DNA of 64,000 nucleotides from Mycolicibacterium tokaiense (GCF_010725885.1 NZ_AP022600.1:3162001-3226000); one strand, 5' to 3'; shown: positions 8,583 through 16,624, counted from the stretch's first letter. Translations and numbers: made by a program. Notes: generated by a model not told the origin, from the sequence alone.

Positions 8583-8879
8583 ATGAAGGGTGCGCACCAC
8601 GACCCGGTGGACCACGTCCGAACCACCCAGCCACATGCGGGGGAGTCGTTCATCGACACCCTGTGGTGGCCGGGCCTCTTTCTCCTGGCTCTCGGCGTCA
8701 TCGCCATCGCCGGTTTCGTCGCCGCGACGGCCTACAGCCGGGACGGTTGGCCGCTGATCCTCGGGCTGATCGCCGGTGCGCTGGTGACGGCAGGGGCGCT
8801 GTTGGTCACCATCGAGCATCAACGGGTCAAGAAAGTCGAGCAGCGCTGGATGGCCGAGCATCCTCGCAGCTCACACTGA
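8583..8879 (+). CDS. UsfY-like small membrane protein
   Basis: The 98-residue protein starts with DPVDHVRTTQPHAGES, which I recognise from mycobacterial UsfY proteins encoded near the sigF locus. Two hydrophobic helices follow (about residues 28-48 and 54-74), then a charged tail ending in WMAEHP. The ATG at 8583 has GAGAGG about 7 bases upstream. The molecular role of UsfY is not established. The CRP box in the leader suggests nutrient or cAMP control. Confidence 0.72.
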   Translation: MKGAHHDPVDHVRTTQPHAGESFIDTLWWPGLFLLALGVIAIAGFVAATAYSRDGWPLILGLIAGALVTAGALLVTIEHQRVKKVEQRWMAEHPRSSH

Positions 8880-8996
8880 ACAACCCGACTTGCCGATCGG
8901 CTGCGCCACGAAACAATTTAGTCCGTCAACGTAACGTGGCGCCTGTCACAAAACTCGTTATGCTGTGATCCTCGCCATAAGGAAACGGGGATTGTC

Positions 8997-9215
8997 ATGA
9001 CCACTGCCCAGAACGTTCCGCTGGTCCCCGAAGCCGCGCTGCGGCCCGCCGGCAGCGGGCATGTGTCCGCCAAGGGTGTGCTGAGCGCGCTCTTGTTCGT
9101 CCTCGCCATGGGCGCCATCACCGCTGTGGTGGTGGCTGCACTCGCCGGCGAGACCACCGTGGCATTGATCATTGCGATCGTCACCGGGGCGGTGTTCGCG
9201 GCCCTGATCGTCTGA
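8997..9215 (+). CDS. Small two-helix membrane protein of unknown function
   Basis: The 72-residue product has a soluble N-terminus of about 25 residues. It is followed by two hydrophobic segments (LLFVLAMGAITAVVVAAL and VALIIAIVTGAVFAALIV) with only a short GETT turn between. It does not match a family I know. An own promoter is plausible: TATGCT at 8959-8964 could be a -10, with AAGGAAA about 15 bases before the ATG. It is not obviously operonic with neighbours. Confidence 0.6.
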   Translation: MTTAQNVPLVPEAALRPAGSGHVSAKGVLSALLFVLAMGAITAVVVAALAGETTVALIIAIVTGAVFAALIV

Positions 9216-9224
9216 GCGGGTAGC

Positions 9225-9557
9225 TCAGCTCTTCAGCCACTGCATGATCTCGCGGGTCGGCCGGTCCACGATGTCGTCGAACTCGTGGTTCTTCTTGACG
9301 TAGGCCGAGACCAGCGGGCAGACCGGCACGATCCGTAACCCTTCAGCGCGAGTTGCCGTCAACGCTTCCCGCACCATCACCGTGGCGATCCCGCGGCCGC
9401 CGAAACTGTCGTCGACCTCGGTGTGGAAGAAAACCCGCTGACCGTCTTTGTCCCGGAAATCTGCCAGCCCCACCGCCTGCCCGTCCACGGCCACAGTGAA
9501 CTTTCCGGGTTCCTTGGCGACAGCGAGGGCGGCTCCGGTCTTGTCGGTCAGTGTCAT
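9225..9557 (-). CDS. Short GNAT acetyltransferase (PF14542/YjdJ-like)
   Basis: The 110-residue protein has the compact GNAT pattern: FFHTEVDDSFGGRGIATVMVREAL, where GGRGIA is the acetyl-CoA pyrophosphate loop, and a C-terminal CPLVSAYVKKNHEF strand-helix typical of the minimal YjdJ-type family. The ATG at 9557 overlaps the pirin stop as ATGA, showing translational coupling. The acceptor substrate is unknown. Confidence 0.85.
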   Translation of the reverse strand: MTLTDKTGAALAVAKEPGKFTVAVDGQAVGLADFRDKDGQRVFFHTEVDDSFGGRGIATVMVREALTATRAEGLRIVPVCPLVSAYVKKNHEFDDIVDRPTREIMQWLKS

Positions 9558-10540
9558 CGAACGTCCTTCCGGGTCGGCGGCTTCCGTGGTGTGAGGCGGG
9601 TGGTCGGCAGCGGCGGTGCGGGCAGCCAGTCCGGATCGCCCACGTAGCCCACCACGCTCCCAAAACGTGAGGACCGCTCCTGCCATTCCTGCCGGTATTC
9701 CACGATCTCCTCGTGGGTGCGGCCCACGAAGTTCCACCACATCAGCAGTTCCTCGGTGAACGGGGTGCCGCCGAGGATGATCGCGCGTGCGGGGGATTCG
9801 CCGGTGTTGACCATCGTCAACGACTCGCGTCCGACACCTTGGAAGGCGAGTTCGCCGACGGCGACGGGCTGCTCCGCGATCTGCAGCGAACCGGAATCCA
9901 GCAACACCCCGTGCTCGAAGTCGGTGTCCACCTCGATGGCAAGAGTTGATTGTGGCGGAAGATCGACCTGCGCGCCCAGCAGCGGAGTGAAGGTCGACAC
10001 TGGGGAGCGTTGCCCTGCAAGTTCACCCAGAAATACCGTGATGGTGGCGTCGCCGCGTGAAACCGGTTGCGGGGCATAGTGATCGAACCGACGCTCGCTG
10101 TGGCGAAACTCGTCCGGGAGGGCTACCCACAGCTGAACCCCGTGCAGCACCATCGCCGCCGGCGTCGAGACCTCGGAGTGGCAGATTCCTGCACCGGCCG
10201 TCATCAGGTTGAGCTCACCGGGATGCACCAGCGCGTGCACGCCATTGCTGTCACGATGCTCGATCTCACCGGCGAACAGCCAACTCACCGTCTGCAGACC
10301 GGTGTGAGGGTGCGGGGGCACGTCCATGCCGGGCCGGTTCCTCACGTCGTCGGGGCCGTAATGGTCGGCGAAACACCAGGCGCCCACCAGGGAGCGCTGC
10401 CGCTGCGGCAGTGTCCGGCGCACGGTCATCGCCCGCGGGCCGCCCAGTGGCACGTCCCGGGGTGCCAGGATCTCCAGGCCGGGTAGCGGTGCGCGCGCGG
10501 AACAATCGATCTCGACCGGCGCGACTTCGGCGTTACTCAT
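9554..10540 (-). CDS. Pirin-family bicupin protein
   Basis: This 328-residue bicupin matches pirins. The N-terminal cupin contains the metal ligands in PHPHTGLQTVSW and the GELNLMTAGAGICHSE block; the C-terminal cupin is more diverged. Bacterial pirins include quercetin dioxygenases and regulators of central metabolism. Nothing here fixes the substrate. The C-terminus (FVGRTHEEIVEYRQEW) is typical of the family. It forms a two-gene minus-strand unit with the coupled GNAT gene. Confidence 0.9.
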   Translation of the reverse strand: MSNAEVAPVEIDCSARAPLPGLEILAPRDVPLGGPRAMTVRRTLPQRQRSLVGAWCFADHYGPDDVRNRPGMDVPPHPHTGLQTVSWLFAGEIEHRDSNGVHALVHPGELNLMTAGAGICHSEVSTPAAMVLHGVQLWVALPDEFRHSERRFDHYAPQPVSRGDATITVFLGELAGQRSPVSTFTPLLGAQVDLPPQSTLAIEVDTDFEHGVLLDSGSLQIAEQPVAVGELAFQGVGRESLTMVNTGESPARAIILGGTPFTEELLMWWNFVGRTHEEIVEYRQEWQERSSRFGSVVGYVGDPDWLPAPPLPTTRLTPRKPPTRKDVR

Positions 10541-10627
10541 GTGCCGGGCTGCCGGTGGGGGTGGTTAACATCAACGCCACCTGATGACCCTACCCGCGGC
10601 AGCGCGGGGCGACGCTGAAAGCGGGCC

Positions 10628-11083
10628 ATGGACGTAGCCCACGTGTTCATCGACAAAGCCGATCCGGCCGCCTATCGCGCGGCGATCGGCATGGCGTCCG
10701 CCGTCAGCGCTGCGGCCAAGGAACGGGGGCTCGCGCCGACGCTGGTCGAATTGATCAACGTCCGGGTGTCGCAGATCAACGGGTGCGCCACGTGCCTGGA
10801 CGTGCACGCGCGCAAGGCAACTGCTGCGGGGGTGACGTCCCGGCAGCTGGCGACGGTGAGCCAGTGGCGGGAGACCGAACTGTTCGACGCGCGGGAGCAA
10901 GCGGCCCTGCGGCTGGCTGAGATCACCACGGCCCTGCCCGATCACGACACCGCCGAGCGCGAGTACGCACGGGCCCGCACCGCGCTGACTGACGATGAGG
11001 TCTCGGCTGCGGTGTGGGTTGCGATCGCCATCAATACGTTCAACCGAGTGTCGATTCTCAGCCGACACCCGGTACGCCCGTGA
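10628..11083 (+). CDS. Carboxymuconolactone decarboxylase/AhpD-like alkylhydroperoxidase
   Basis: This 151-residue all-helical protein carries the redox motif ING-CATC-LDVH, with Cys at about 53 and 56 and His at 60. That is the AhpD-type proton relay and disulfide centre. Such proteins reduce alkyl hydroperoxides with a thiol partner, in mycobacteria often lipoyl or mycothiol systems. The ATG at 10628 follows AAAGCGGGCC, only a weak ribosome site. It stands alone between the minus-strand pirin unit and the lipoprotein gene. Confidence 0.87.
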   Translation: MDVAHVFIDKADPAAYRAAIGMASAVSAAAKERGLAPTLVELINVRVSQINGCATCLDVHARKATAAGVTSRQLATVSQWRETELFDAREQAALRLAEITTALPDHDTAEREYARARTALTDDEVSAAVWVAIAINTFNRVSILSRHPVRP

Positions 11084-11201
11084 TGTGGTGGCTAGGTCTA
11101 CGTGCTGCGTCCAGCTACTCTCCCGTTGCGCCCTCGACACCCGAAAGTGCTTTGCTCGCCGTAGGCTGAGCGCCGAGACTTTTCCCAGAAGGAGACCACT
11201 C

Positions 11202-11888
11202 GTGAAGAAGTTCACCACCGCGGCCGGCGCCGGCCTCACCGCGCTGGCACTCGGCCTGGCCCTCGTGGGTTGCGGCTCGGACTCGTCCTCCGAATCCGAC
11301 GGTGGAAGCTCGGCGGCGGAGACTTCCAGCGAGGCGACCACCACGGTGGCCCAAGACCCGCCGGCGAACCCCAACGAGACCATTCAGGACTTCATCGGCA
11401 AGAACGGCCTGCAGGAGACCGCGGTCAAGCCGGGCGAGGAGGGCGTTCCGACGGTGAACCTGCCGCTGCCGCCCGGATGGCAACGCCGCGACGACGTCCC
11501 CGAGGCACCCTTCGGAGCCTTCTTTTTCCCGGGCAGTGCGGTTCCCACCAACCCGCCGCGCATCCTGGTGCTGATGTCGAAGCTCACCGGGGAGGTCAAT
11601 CCGGATGTCCTGCTCGAGTACGCCCCGGCGGAACTGCGCCAGATGCCGGGGTTCCAGGCCACCAATCCCGCGTCCCGCGGCGAGCTGATGGGCTTCCCCA
11701 ATTCGCAGTCCGCCGGCACGTACACCACGCCGGGTGGTCTGGGCGTCGTCGCGCAGAAGACAGTGGTGATCCCTGCCGACGACGGAGCCTATGTACTGCA
11801 GTTGAACGCCTACGCCGCCGACCGCGAGGCGCCGCTGCTGATGCAGGCAATCCAACTGTTCGATCAGCAGATGGCCATCATCGTCTAG
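11202..11888 (+). CDS. LpqN/LpqT-family lipoprotein
   Basis: The GTG at 11202 follows AAGGAGA. The 228-residue product has a signal peptide ending in LVGC with the lipid-modified Cys at about residue 24, then a Ser/Glu/Thr-rich tether. The folded part begins at NLPLPPGWQ and resembles the LpqN/LpqT family of mycobacterial cell-envelope lipoproteins. Some members are reported to interact with mycolate-export or mycolyltransferase components; a specific role here is not evident. A strong hairpin follows at 11909. Confidence 0.78.
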   Translation: MKKFTTAAGAGLTALALGLALVGCGSDSSSESDGGSSAAETSSEATTTVAQDPPANPNETIQDFIGKNGLQETAVKPGEEGVPTVNLPLPPGWQRRDDVPEAPFGAFFFPGSAVPTNPPRILVLMSKLTGEVNPDVLLEYAPAELRQMPGFQATNPASRGELMGFPNSQSAGTYTTPGGLGVVAQKTVVIPADDGAYVLQLNAYAADREAPLLMQAIQLFDQQMAIIV

Positions 11889-11908
11889 CGGCTGGCCCAC
11901 AGACGCAC

Positions 11909-11942
11909 AATCGGGTGCCACCCCTAGGGTGGCACCCGATTG
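11909..11942. terminator. Bidirectional hairpin terminator
   Basis: AATCGGGTGCCACCC, a CTA loop and the complementary arm form a perfect 15-bp stem between converging genes (lipoprotein on plus, exported protein on minus). There is no long T-run, as is common in mycobacteria. Confidence 0.8.
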
Positions 11943-11966
11943 ACGTTGGAGCTCAGGGTTGGTGGA

Positions 11967-12341
11967 TCACCAGCTGCCGATGGGGGCGCCCTGCCGGAAC
12001 TCACCGTTCTGGCGGACACCAAATGGTGCCGAGCGGGTGCCCACCACGGCCTTCACACTGTCGCGGACCTCACCCTGCGAGTGCACGATGCCGGTATCGG
12101 CCGACCGGGTGCTGCCCCAGAAACCACGGGCCTCACCCTGGGCGCTGCGGCGCAGCGCGTTCTGGTCGACGACGGTGGCCTGGCGGCTGGTGACGTTGGG
12201 GCGGGGAGCCATCTCGCGGACGTCGGCACTGGCGGTCGCGGCACCCAGGCTCAGGAACGCGGCGGTGGCAGCCGCCGATCCGATGCCGAGGACGGTCAGC
12301 TTGGTAGCCAAGCGTGTCCAGCTACGGGCATTCTCGGTCAT
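11967..12341 (-). CDS. Small exported protein of unknown function
   Basis: The 124-residue protein has a clear Sec signal: a hydrophobic core after LATKLTVLG and a likely cleavage after ATASA near residue 39. The mature part is about 85 residues, polar, without cysteines and with no recognised domain. Signal-peptide quality and intact codon structure support a real gene. It is transcribed toward the shared hairpin at 11909. Confidence 0.75.
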   Translation of the reverse strand: MTENARSWTRLATKLTVLGIGSAAATAAFLSLGAATASADVREMAPRPNVTSRQATVVDQNALRRSAQGEARGFWGSTRSADTGIVHSQGEVRDSVKAVVGTRSAPFGVRQNGEFRQGAPIGSW

Positions 12342-12484
12342 CGACTACATCCCCTCCATCACATCGGGCCACGGTGGTCCCTGTGTTTCATCGTTGCGGA
12401 GCTGCGAACGTTACCAGTCGAATACTTAACCTGAGGTGAAACTCCGGCGGGCACTGAGGGGGCGTGCTCCTATTGCGAACAGCC

Positions 12485-13108
12485 TCAATGTATTTCGGAA
12501 ACGATTGAATTCGGTCGTTGCGCGGAGAAGCCTCGGATCACACTGGCCACACCCACGCTCCACCGTCTGTCTACAGATTCGCCAGTGCTGCCCAGCCACC
12601 CTCCGGCCTCCTGGATGGCGAGGCCTTGGGCCAGCGCCAGCAGGACGTGAGCAATGTCGTCGGGGCGTCCACGCAGCTGCCCGGTATCGACGCACCGTCG
12701 CACCCTGGAGAGCAGAACGTCCCGCACTGTCGGCGCCTGAGCGAGTTCAGTGGGGCCGGGGGCGAAGTCCTCGAACGGCCGGGAGAACATCACCCGGGCC
12801 AGTGCCGGATAGTCCAGACAGAACTGGCGGAACACCGGAATCAGCGCCTGCAGATCGGCCACGGGGTCCCCGGTGTCCGCGACCACCGCCATCGCCCGAC
12901 CGAGTCGGCGAAAACCCTCGAAATACACCTGTCGCACCAGACCGGCCTTGTCGGCGAACAGTTCGTAGATGGCGGGCACCGACGTTCCGGCCTGTTCGGC
13001 TACCCGACGGGTGGTCAACCCGGAGACACCGTCGGCGCAGACCACGTCGACCGCCACCGCCAGCACACGGTCGCGCAAGTCGGCGGTGCGCTGCTTGACC
13101 CGCGGCAT
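12485..13108 (-). CDS. TetR-family transcriptional regulator
   Basis: The 207-residue protein has the TetR N-terminal HTH, with GVSGLTTRRVAEQAGTSVPAIYELF near residues 29-53, and a variable all-helical C-terminal domain. It starts 9 bases after the crotonase gene, so the two are one transcript. The repeated operator at 13841-13882 just upstream of that gene is the likely autoregulatory site. A ligand such as an acyl-CoA is plausible from the partner gene but inferred. Confidence 0.9.
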   Translation of the reverse strand: MPRVKQRTADLRDRVLAVAVDVVCADGVSGLTTRRVAEQAGTSVPAIYELFADKAGLVRQVYFEGFRRLGRAMAVVADTGDPVADLQALIPVFRQFCLDYPALARVMFSRPFEDFAPGPTELAQAPTVRDVLLSRVRRCVDTGQLRGRPDDIAHVLLALAQGLAIQEAGGWLGSTGESVDRRWSVGVASVIRGFSAQRPNSIVSEIH

Positions 13109-13117
13109 CGTGCGTTC

Positions 13118-13816
13118 CTACTTGAGGCCGAATTCGGCCTTCATGTTGTCGATGCCCGCACGGATCCCGTCGAGCGCCTCGGCCCGGGCCCGCAGTTTCG
13201 ACGCGACATGGGCGCCGCGATGCAGGTTGGCGAACCCTCGGGCGGCCTCCTCGGCGCGCTCCAGCACCGCTTCGGGAAGGGCGATCTCGTCGATCCAGCC
13301 GGCGGCCAGGGCGGCTTCGCCGAAGTAGACCTTGGCCAGGCCCACCGACTGCTGGTAGGCGGCGCGGGTGAGGCGCAGTTTCATGACCTCGAGGGCTGCG
13401 TAGGGCAGGACCATGCCAATGGCGACCTCATTGGCCTGAATGTTGTAGCCGGGGGCCGCAATTCGATGATCGCCGCTGCACAGCAGGAATGCACCCATCG
13501 CGATCGCGTGACCGGTGCAGGCCATCACCACCGGCTTGGGAAACGACAGCAGCCGGTGGGAGAGCTCAAAACCGCCCTGCAGCATCGCGACCGAAGCGTC
13601 GACATCGCCGGACTGGAACACCTTGAGGTCGAAGCCGCCGCTGAACACCTTCCGGTTGCCGGCGAGCACCACGGCGCCGACGTCGTCGCGTTCGGCATTG
13701 TCGAGGGCGTCGTTGATGGCCTGCTGCATGCCGAGGCCCAGCACATTGGCCTTGCCGTCATCGAGGGTGATGACGGCAATGGTCTCGTCGTGCCGGTAGA
13801 TGACTGCGCCGCTCAT
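13118..13816 (-). CDS. echA3: Crotonase-fold enoyl-CoA hydratase/isomerase, EchA3-like
   Basis: The 232-residue protein shows crotonase landmarks: VFSGGFDLKVF supplies the first oxyanion-hole backbone, and GHAIAMGAFLLCSGDHRIA the second oxyanion Gly and the catalytic face. It acts on acyl-CoA thioesters. MSGAV at 13816 is the better start; a GTG five codons upstream is possible. Its place upstream of the glyoxalase-like gene and hadABC matches the H37Rv echA3 position as I recall it. The typical catalytic Glu pair is not obvious, so the reaction could be isomerase- or hydrolase-like. Confidence 0.82.
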   Translation of the reverse strand: MSGAVIYRHDETIAVITLDDGKANVLGLGMQQAINDALDNAERDDVGAVVLAGNRKVFSGGFDLKVFQSGDVDASVAMLQGGFELSHRLLSFPKPVVMACTGHAIAMGAFLLCSGDHRIAAPGYNIQANEVAIGMVLPYAALEVMKLRLTRAAYQQSVGLAKVYFGEAALAAGWIDEIALPEAVLERAEEAARGFANLHRGAHVASKLRARAEALDGIRAGIDNMKAEFGLK

Positions 13817-13840
13817 GAGTGACCTCTCCACGCTGGATCC

Positions 13841-13882
13841 GACGTTTCATAGCGACGTTACGAAACGTCGTTACGAAACGTC
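13841..13882. promoter_or_regulatory. Repeated TetR-type operator upstream of echA3-tetR
   Basis: Two exact head-to-tail copies of GTTACGAAACGTC occupy 13857-13869 and 13870-13882. They are preceded by the inverted half GACGTTTC at 13841-13848. GACGTT-ACGA-AACGTC (13854-13869) is an inverted repeat with 6-bp arms. The cluster sits 25-66 bases before the crotonase start, where a repressor would act; the co-transcribed TetR is the natural candidate. Confidence 0.7.
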
Positions 13883-13887
13883 AAGAG

Positions 13888-14775
13888 TCACATCGGTGCG
13901 GCCAGCCGCTCTGCCGACGCCGGCCACTCGGTGTCCACCCAGGTGACCCGTTTCGGCAGGTGAAGCCAGTAGCGCGGGTGGGCCTCGACGTAGGCCCGCA
14001 CACTCGAGTGCACCAGAGCGAGGTCGGGTAATGAGGCCCGCGGGCGCCGCAGCCTGCGCGGCGGCGACGGACGGGAGGGGATGGCCGGCAACGCCACGGT
14101 GGTCCCGCGGTACTGCACGCCCGCCTGCTGGGCTCCATCCAGGACCCAGTCCAGCGCCCGGTGGCTCAGCCGGGGATCGCCGGACGGCAGGCCGATGATG
14201 TCGGGATAGCCGCCGCGAAACCACACCTCGTCGATCGTCCCGGGGGCCACCGGTAGCGCCGACTCGCCGACCGCAGAGTCGATGCCTCGCGCATGCCGTC
14301 CGATCTGCACGGTCGGCAGCGACGTCGACATCGGCGGCAGCTCAGCAGGGGTGACCATGTGCAGCAGACCCACATAGGTGATGGGAACCGGCACGGCGCC
14401 GGCGACGGTGGCGGCGAGGTGGCCAAGTCGGGCCCAGTCGCCCTCCGGACGGACAACCGCCGGCGACAACCAGTGGGCGACGGCGAAATCGAACAGGTGA
14501 TGATCGGGCTCCACCAACCCCACGGTGCCCAGCACCTTTGCCAGGAGGCAGACGCTCGCCGCACCTGCACCGGCGCCGAACAGCACCACCTGGTCCCCGG
14601 TGTCGTAGCAACCCGCCAGAGCTGAGTAGGCCTCGGCGGTGCCGCGGTGCAGTCCCTCTCGGTCGCCGCCGATCCGGATCGGCACGTGAACGCCGTCAGG
14701 CGCGGCCGGCGGGAGCCCCACCTGGCTCAGGGATGTAGAGGCCTCGAGTTCAACGGACAGCACGATCACCTTCAT
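13888..14775 (-). CDS. DUF2235-like alpha/beta-hydrolase-fold protein lacking the nucleophile serine
   Basis: The 295-residue protein has the layout of DUF2235 (T6SS phospholipase effector-like) hydrolases. A turn after VVLF corresponds to the GFSRG nucleophile elbow, VWFRGGYPDIIGL matches the WFPGxHsDVGGG aspartate region, and a helix ALDWVLDGAQQAG follows. The elbow reads GAGAGAA, so the catalytic Ser is replaced by Ala. The protein may be a pseudoenzyme. It sits where H37Rv has Rv0633c; whether they are orthologous should be checked. Assignment to DUF2235 is moderate. Confidence 0.6.
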   Translation of the reverse strand: MKVIVLSVELEASTSLSQVGLPPAAPDGVHVPIRIGGDREGLHRGTAEAYSALAGCYDTGDQVVLFGAGAGAASVCLLAKVLGTVGLVEPDHHLFDFAVAHWLSPAVVRPEGDWARLGHLAATVAGAVPVPITYVGLLHMVTPAELPPMSTSLPTVQIGRHARGIDSAVGESALPVAPGTIDEVWFRGGYPDIIGLPSGDPRLSHRALDWVLDGAQQAGVQYRGTTVALPAIPSRPSPPRRLRRPRASLPDLALVHSSVRAYVEAHPRYWLHLPKRVTWVDTEWPASAERLAAPM

Positions 14776-14845
14776 GGCGCTGACGTTGGTCGAGCATGGG
14801 CCGCGGGCCGCGCGTAGTGCGCTACTCGATTCGGTGGAGTCTGGG

Positions 14846-15568
14846 TCAGCCGCCCATCACGGTGCGCCACTGCTCGAGGCTGGACGCCCGGTACACGTAG
14901 TTGCTGCGTTTGACGACGTCCAGTGGCGCGCTGGTGTCCGCCGAGTACCAATGCCCGGGATACACCACCGGGTCGCCCGGCAGCGCTGCCAATTGCTGCA
15001 GACTGCGGTACATGTCGTCGACGTTGCCACCGGGGAAGTCGGTACGGCCGCAGCCCTCCAGGAACAACGTGTCGCCGGCAACCAGTCGGCCATCCAGTAG
15101 GAAGCACTGACTTCCCGGCGTGTGGCCGGGCGTGTGCAGCAATTCGATGTCGATGGCCCCCACGCTCAGTCGGTCACCGTGCTCGTGTGCGGTCAGATCC
15201 GTCCGCGCGATACCGGTGATCCGCGAAACCCATTCCGCTTCGTGAGTGTTGACGTGGATCGGGGTGCTCTGACGTTCCAGCAGTTCTGCGACGCCCTTGA
15301 GGGTGAAGCCCATCATCGAGCCGCCCACATGATCGGGATGGTGGTGGGTAACCAGCACGCCGGCCAGCGACATCCCATCCGCCTCGAGGACGTCCACCAG
15401 ATCGTTCGCCGCGTAGGCCGGGTCCACGATGACGCACTGCTTCGTCTCGCGGTCGCCGATCAGATACGAGAAGTTGCGCATCTGGGTGGCGATCATGTCG
15501 CCGGCCGCAAAGTCACGCCCGGCTAGCAGCTGGCGGAAGTAGAGGCGATCATCGGTGCTGGAGGCCAT
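14846..15568 (-). CDS. Glyoxalase II-like metallo-beta-lactamase-fold hydrolase
   Basis: The 240-residue protein carries the metallo-beta-lactamase signature THHHPDHVGG near residue 74, the second-site HTPGHTPGS and the later metal Asp in VAGDTLFLEGCGRTDF. It ends with YPGHW, the last metal His. These are glyoxalase II and thiolesterase hallmarks. It is the positional counterpart of Rv0634c upstream of the tRNA pair. The likely substrate is a glutathione- or mycothiol-type thioester; this is inferred. Confidence 0.88.
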   Translation of the reverse strand: MASSTDDRLYFRQLLAGRDFAAGDMIATQMRNFSYLIGDRETKQCVIVDPAYAANDLVDVLEADGMSLAGVLVTHHHPDHVGGSMMGFTLKGVAELLERQSTPIHVNTHEAEWVSRITGIARTDLTAHEHGDRLSVGAIDIELLHTPGHTPGSQCFLLDGRLVAGDTLFLEGCGRTDFPGGNVDDMYRSLQQLAALPGDPVVYPGHWYSADTSAPLDVVKRSNYVYRASSLEQWRTVMGG

Positions 15569-15685
15569 CAGGCCAGAGTAGAGGTTCTTCCATGAGGCTT
15601 GACCAGCGGTTTGGTGCTTGATCCAGCCAGGCTGTACCCTCTTTAAGGCCCCGGCGGCAGCGAATGCTGACGCGGTGGGTGACAG

Positions 15686-15758
15686 GCCCCCTTAGCTCAG
15701 TCGGCAGAGCGTTTCCATGGTAAGGAAAAGGTCAACGGTTCGATTCCGTTAGGGGGCT
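15686..15758 (+). tRNA. thrT: tRNA-Thr (GGT)
   Basis: The cloverleaf is clear. The acceptor GCCCCCT pairs with AGGGGGC, the D-loop is TAGCTCAGTCGGCAGAGC, and the anticodon stem TTTCC/GGAAA encloses ATGGTAA with anticodon GGT. The T-arm has GGTTCGATTCC. No CCA is encoded. It is followed 37 bases later by tRNA-Met and rpmG, as in other mycobacteria. Confidence 0.96.
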
Positions 15759-15795
15759 CGGTGGACGTGCGGCGGGATTGTCGCTCGTACCTCGG

Positions 15796-15869
15796 GGCGG
15801 TGTAGCTCAGCTGGTTAGAGCGCACGACTCATAATCGTGAGGTCGGGAGATCGAGCCTCCCCACCGCTA
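15796..15869 (+). tRNA. metT: tRNA-Met (CAT), elongator type
   Basis: The acceptor GGCGGTG pairs with CACCGCT through one G-U pair. The D-arm has TAGCTCAGCTGGTTAGAGC, the anticodon stem CGACT/AATCG region presents CAT, and the T-arm has GGGAG/CTCCC. The first acceptor pair is present, unlike initiator tRNA, so it is an elongator Met tRNA. No CCA is encoded. Confidence 0.94.
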
Positions 15870-15905
15870 CAAGACTGACAAAGACGTGTTGAAAAGGACG
15901 AAACC

Positions 15906-16073
15906 GTGGCCTCCAGTACAGATGTCCGGCCGAAGATCACTTTGGCCTGCGAGGTGTGCAAGCACCGCAACTACATCACCAAGAAGAACCGCCGCAACGA
16001 CCCCGATCGGCTGGAGCTGAAGAAGTTCTGCCCGAACTGCGGCAAGCACCAGGGGCATCGCGAGTCTCGCTAA
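15906..16073 (+). CDS. rpmG: 50S ribosomal protein L33, zinc-binding (C+) form
   Basis: The 55-residue protein starts with GTG and has two CxxC pairs, CEVC and CPNC, that bind zinc. It is therefore the C+ paralogue; mycobacteria also carry a C- version induced by zinc limitation. The order of tRNA-Met, rpmG and hadA matches the H37Rv rpmG2 locus. AAAGGACG lies about 7 bases before the start. Confidence 0.95.
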   Translation: MASSTDVRPKITLACEVCKHRNYITKKNRRNDPDRLELKKFCPNCGKHQGHRESR

Positions 16074-16083
16074 ACCCCAGTCA

Positions 16084-16114
16084 GGGCCGGCCGATCAACG
16101 GTCGGCCCTTTCTT
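16084..16114 (+). terminator. Hairpin terminator between rpmG and hadA
   Basis: GGGCCGGCC and GGTCGGCCC form a 9-bp stem with one G-U pair and a 7-base loop, followed by TTTCTTT. It lies 34 bases before the hadA start. Termination after the tRNA-rpmG unit is expected, with some readthrough possible. Confidence 0.75.
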
Positions 16115-16147
16115 TCGTTGGTTGAGTCGATCGAGTTAGGTCCACCC

Positions 16148-16624
16148 GTGCCCCTGTCTGAAAAACTGGTCGGGACGCATTACCGTTACCCCGACCACTA
16201 TGAGGTCGAGCGCGAGAAAATTCGCGAATATGCCACCGCCGTCAAAAATGACGATGCCCCGTTCTTCGACGAGGGCGCCGCTGAGGAGCTGGGGTATACG
16301 GGTCTGGTGGCCCCGCTGACCTTTGTCTCCGTCTTTGGCTACACGTCCCAGCGGGCCTTTTTCGACCAGGCCAACATCGGTATTTCCGATCGCCAGATCG
16401 TCCAGGTGGACCAGTCGTTCAAGTTTCTGCGACCGGTCGTGGTGGGGGACAAGCTCTACAGCGATGTCTACGTGCACTCGGTCCGCCAAGCGCACGGGAC
16501 CGACATCATCGTCACCAAGGTTCTGATCACGAACCAGGACGGCGAGTTAGTTCAGGAGTGCTACACCACCTTGGCGGGGCGTAGCGATGACGAAGAGAGT
16601 GGCTTCAACGATGGCTCTGCGTGA
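16148..16624 (+). CDS. hadA: (3R)-hydroxyacyl-ACP dehydratase subunit HadA
   Basis: The 158-residue hot-dog-fold protein has the HadA opening VGTHYRYPDHYEVEREKIREYA and the substrate-tunnel segment GLVAPLTFVSVFGY. HadA pairs with HadB to dehydrate beta-hydroxyacyl-AcpM in FAS-II chain elongation of mycolic acids; it is the substrate-recognition subunit and the thiacetazone/isoxyl target (Cys61 in M. tuberculosis). Here the aligned segment reads DEGAAEELGY, with Ala near the equivalent region, so the cysteine may be absent. The GTG at 16148 matches the family N-terminus. Confidence 0.95.
   Translation: MPLSEKLVGTHYRYPDHYEVEREKIREYATAVKNDDAPFFDEGAAEELGYTGLVAPLTFVSVFGYTSQRAFFDQANIGISDRQIVQVDQSFKFLRPVVVGDKLYSDVYVHSVRQAHGTDIIVTKVLITNQDGELVQECYTTLAGRSDDEESGFNDGSA

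Noticed and set aside
12518..13822. A 434-codon plus-strand frame through the TetR and echA3 genes
   Set aside because: It spans two well-supported minus-strand genes and has no domain.
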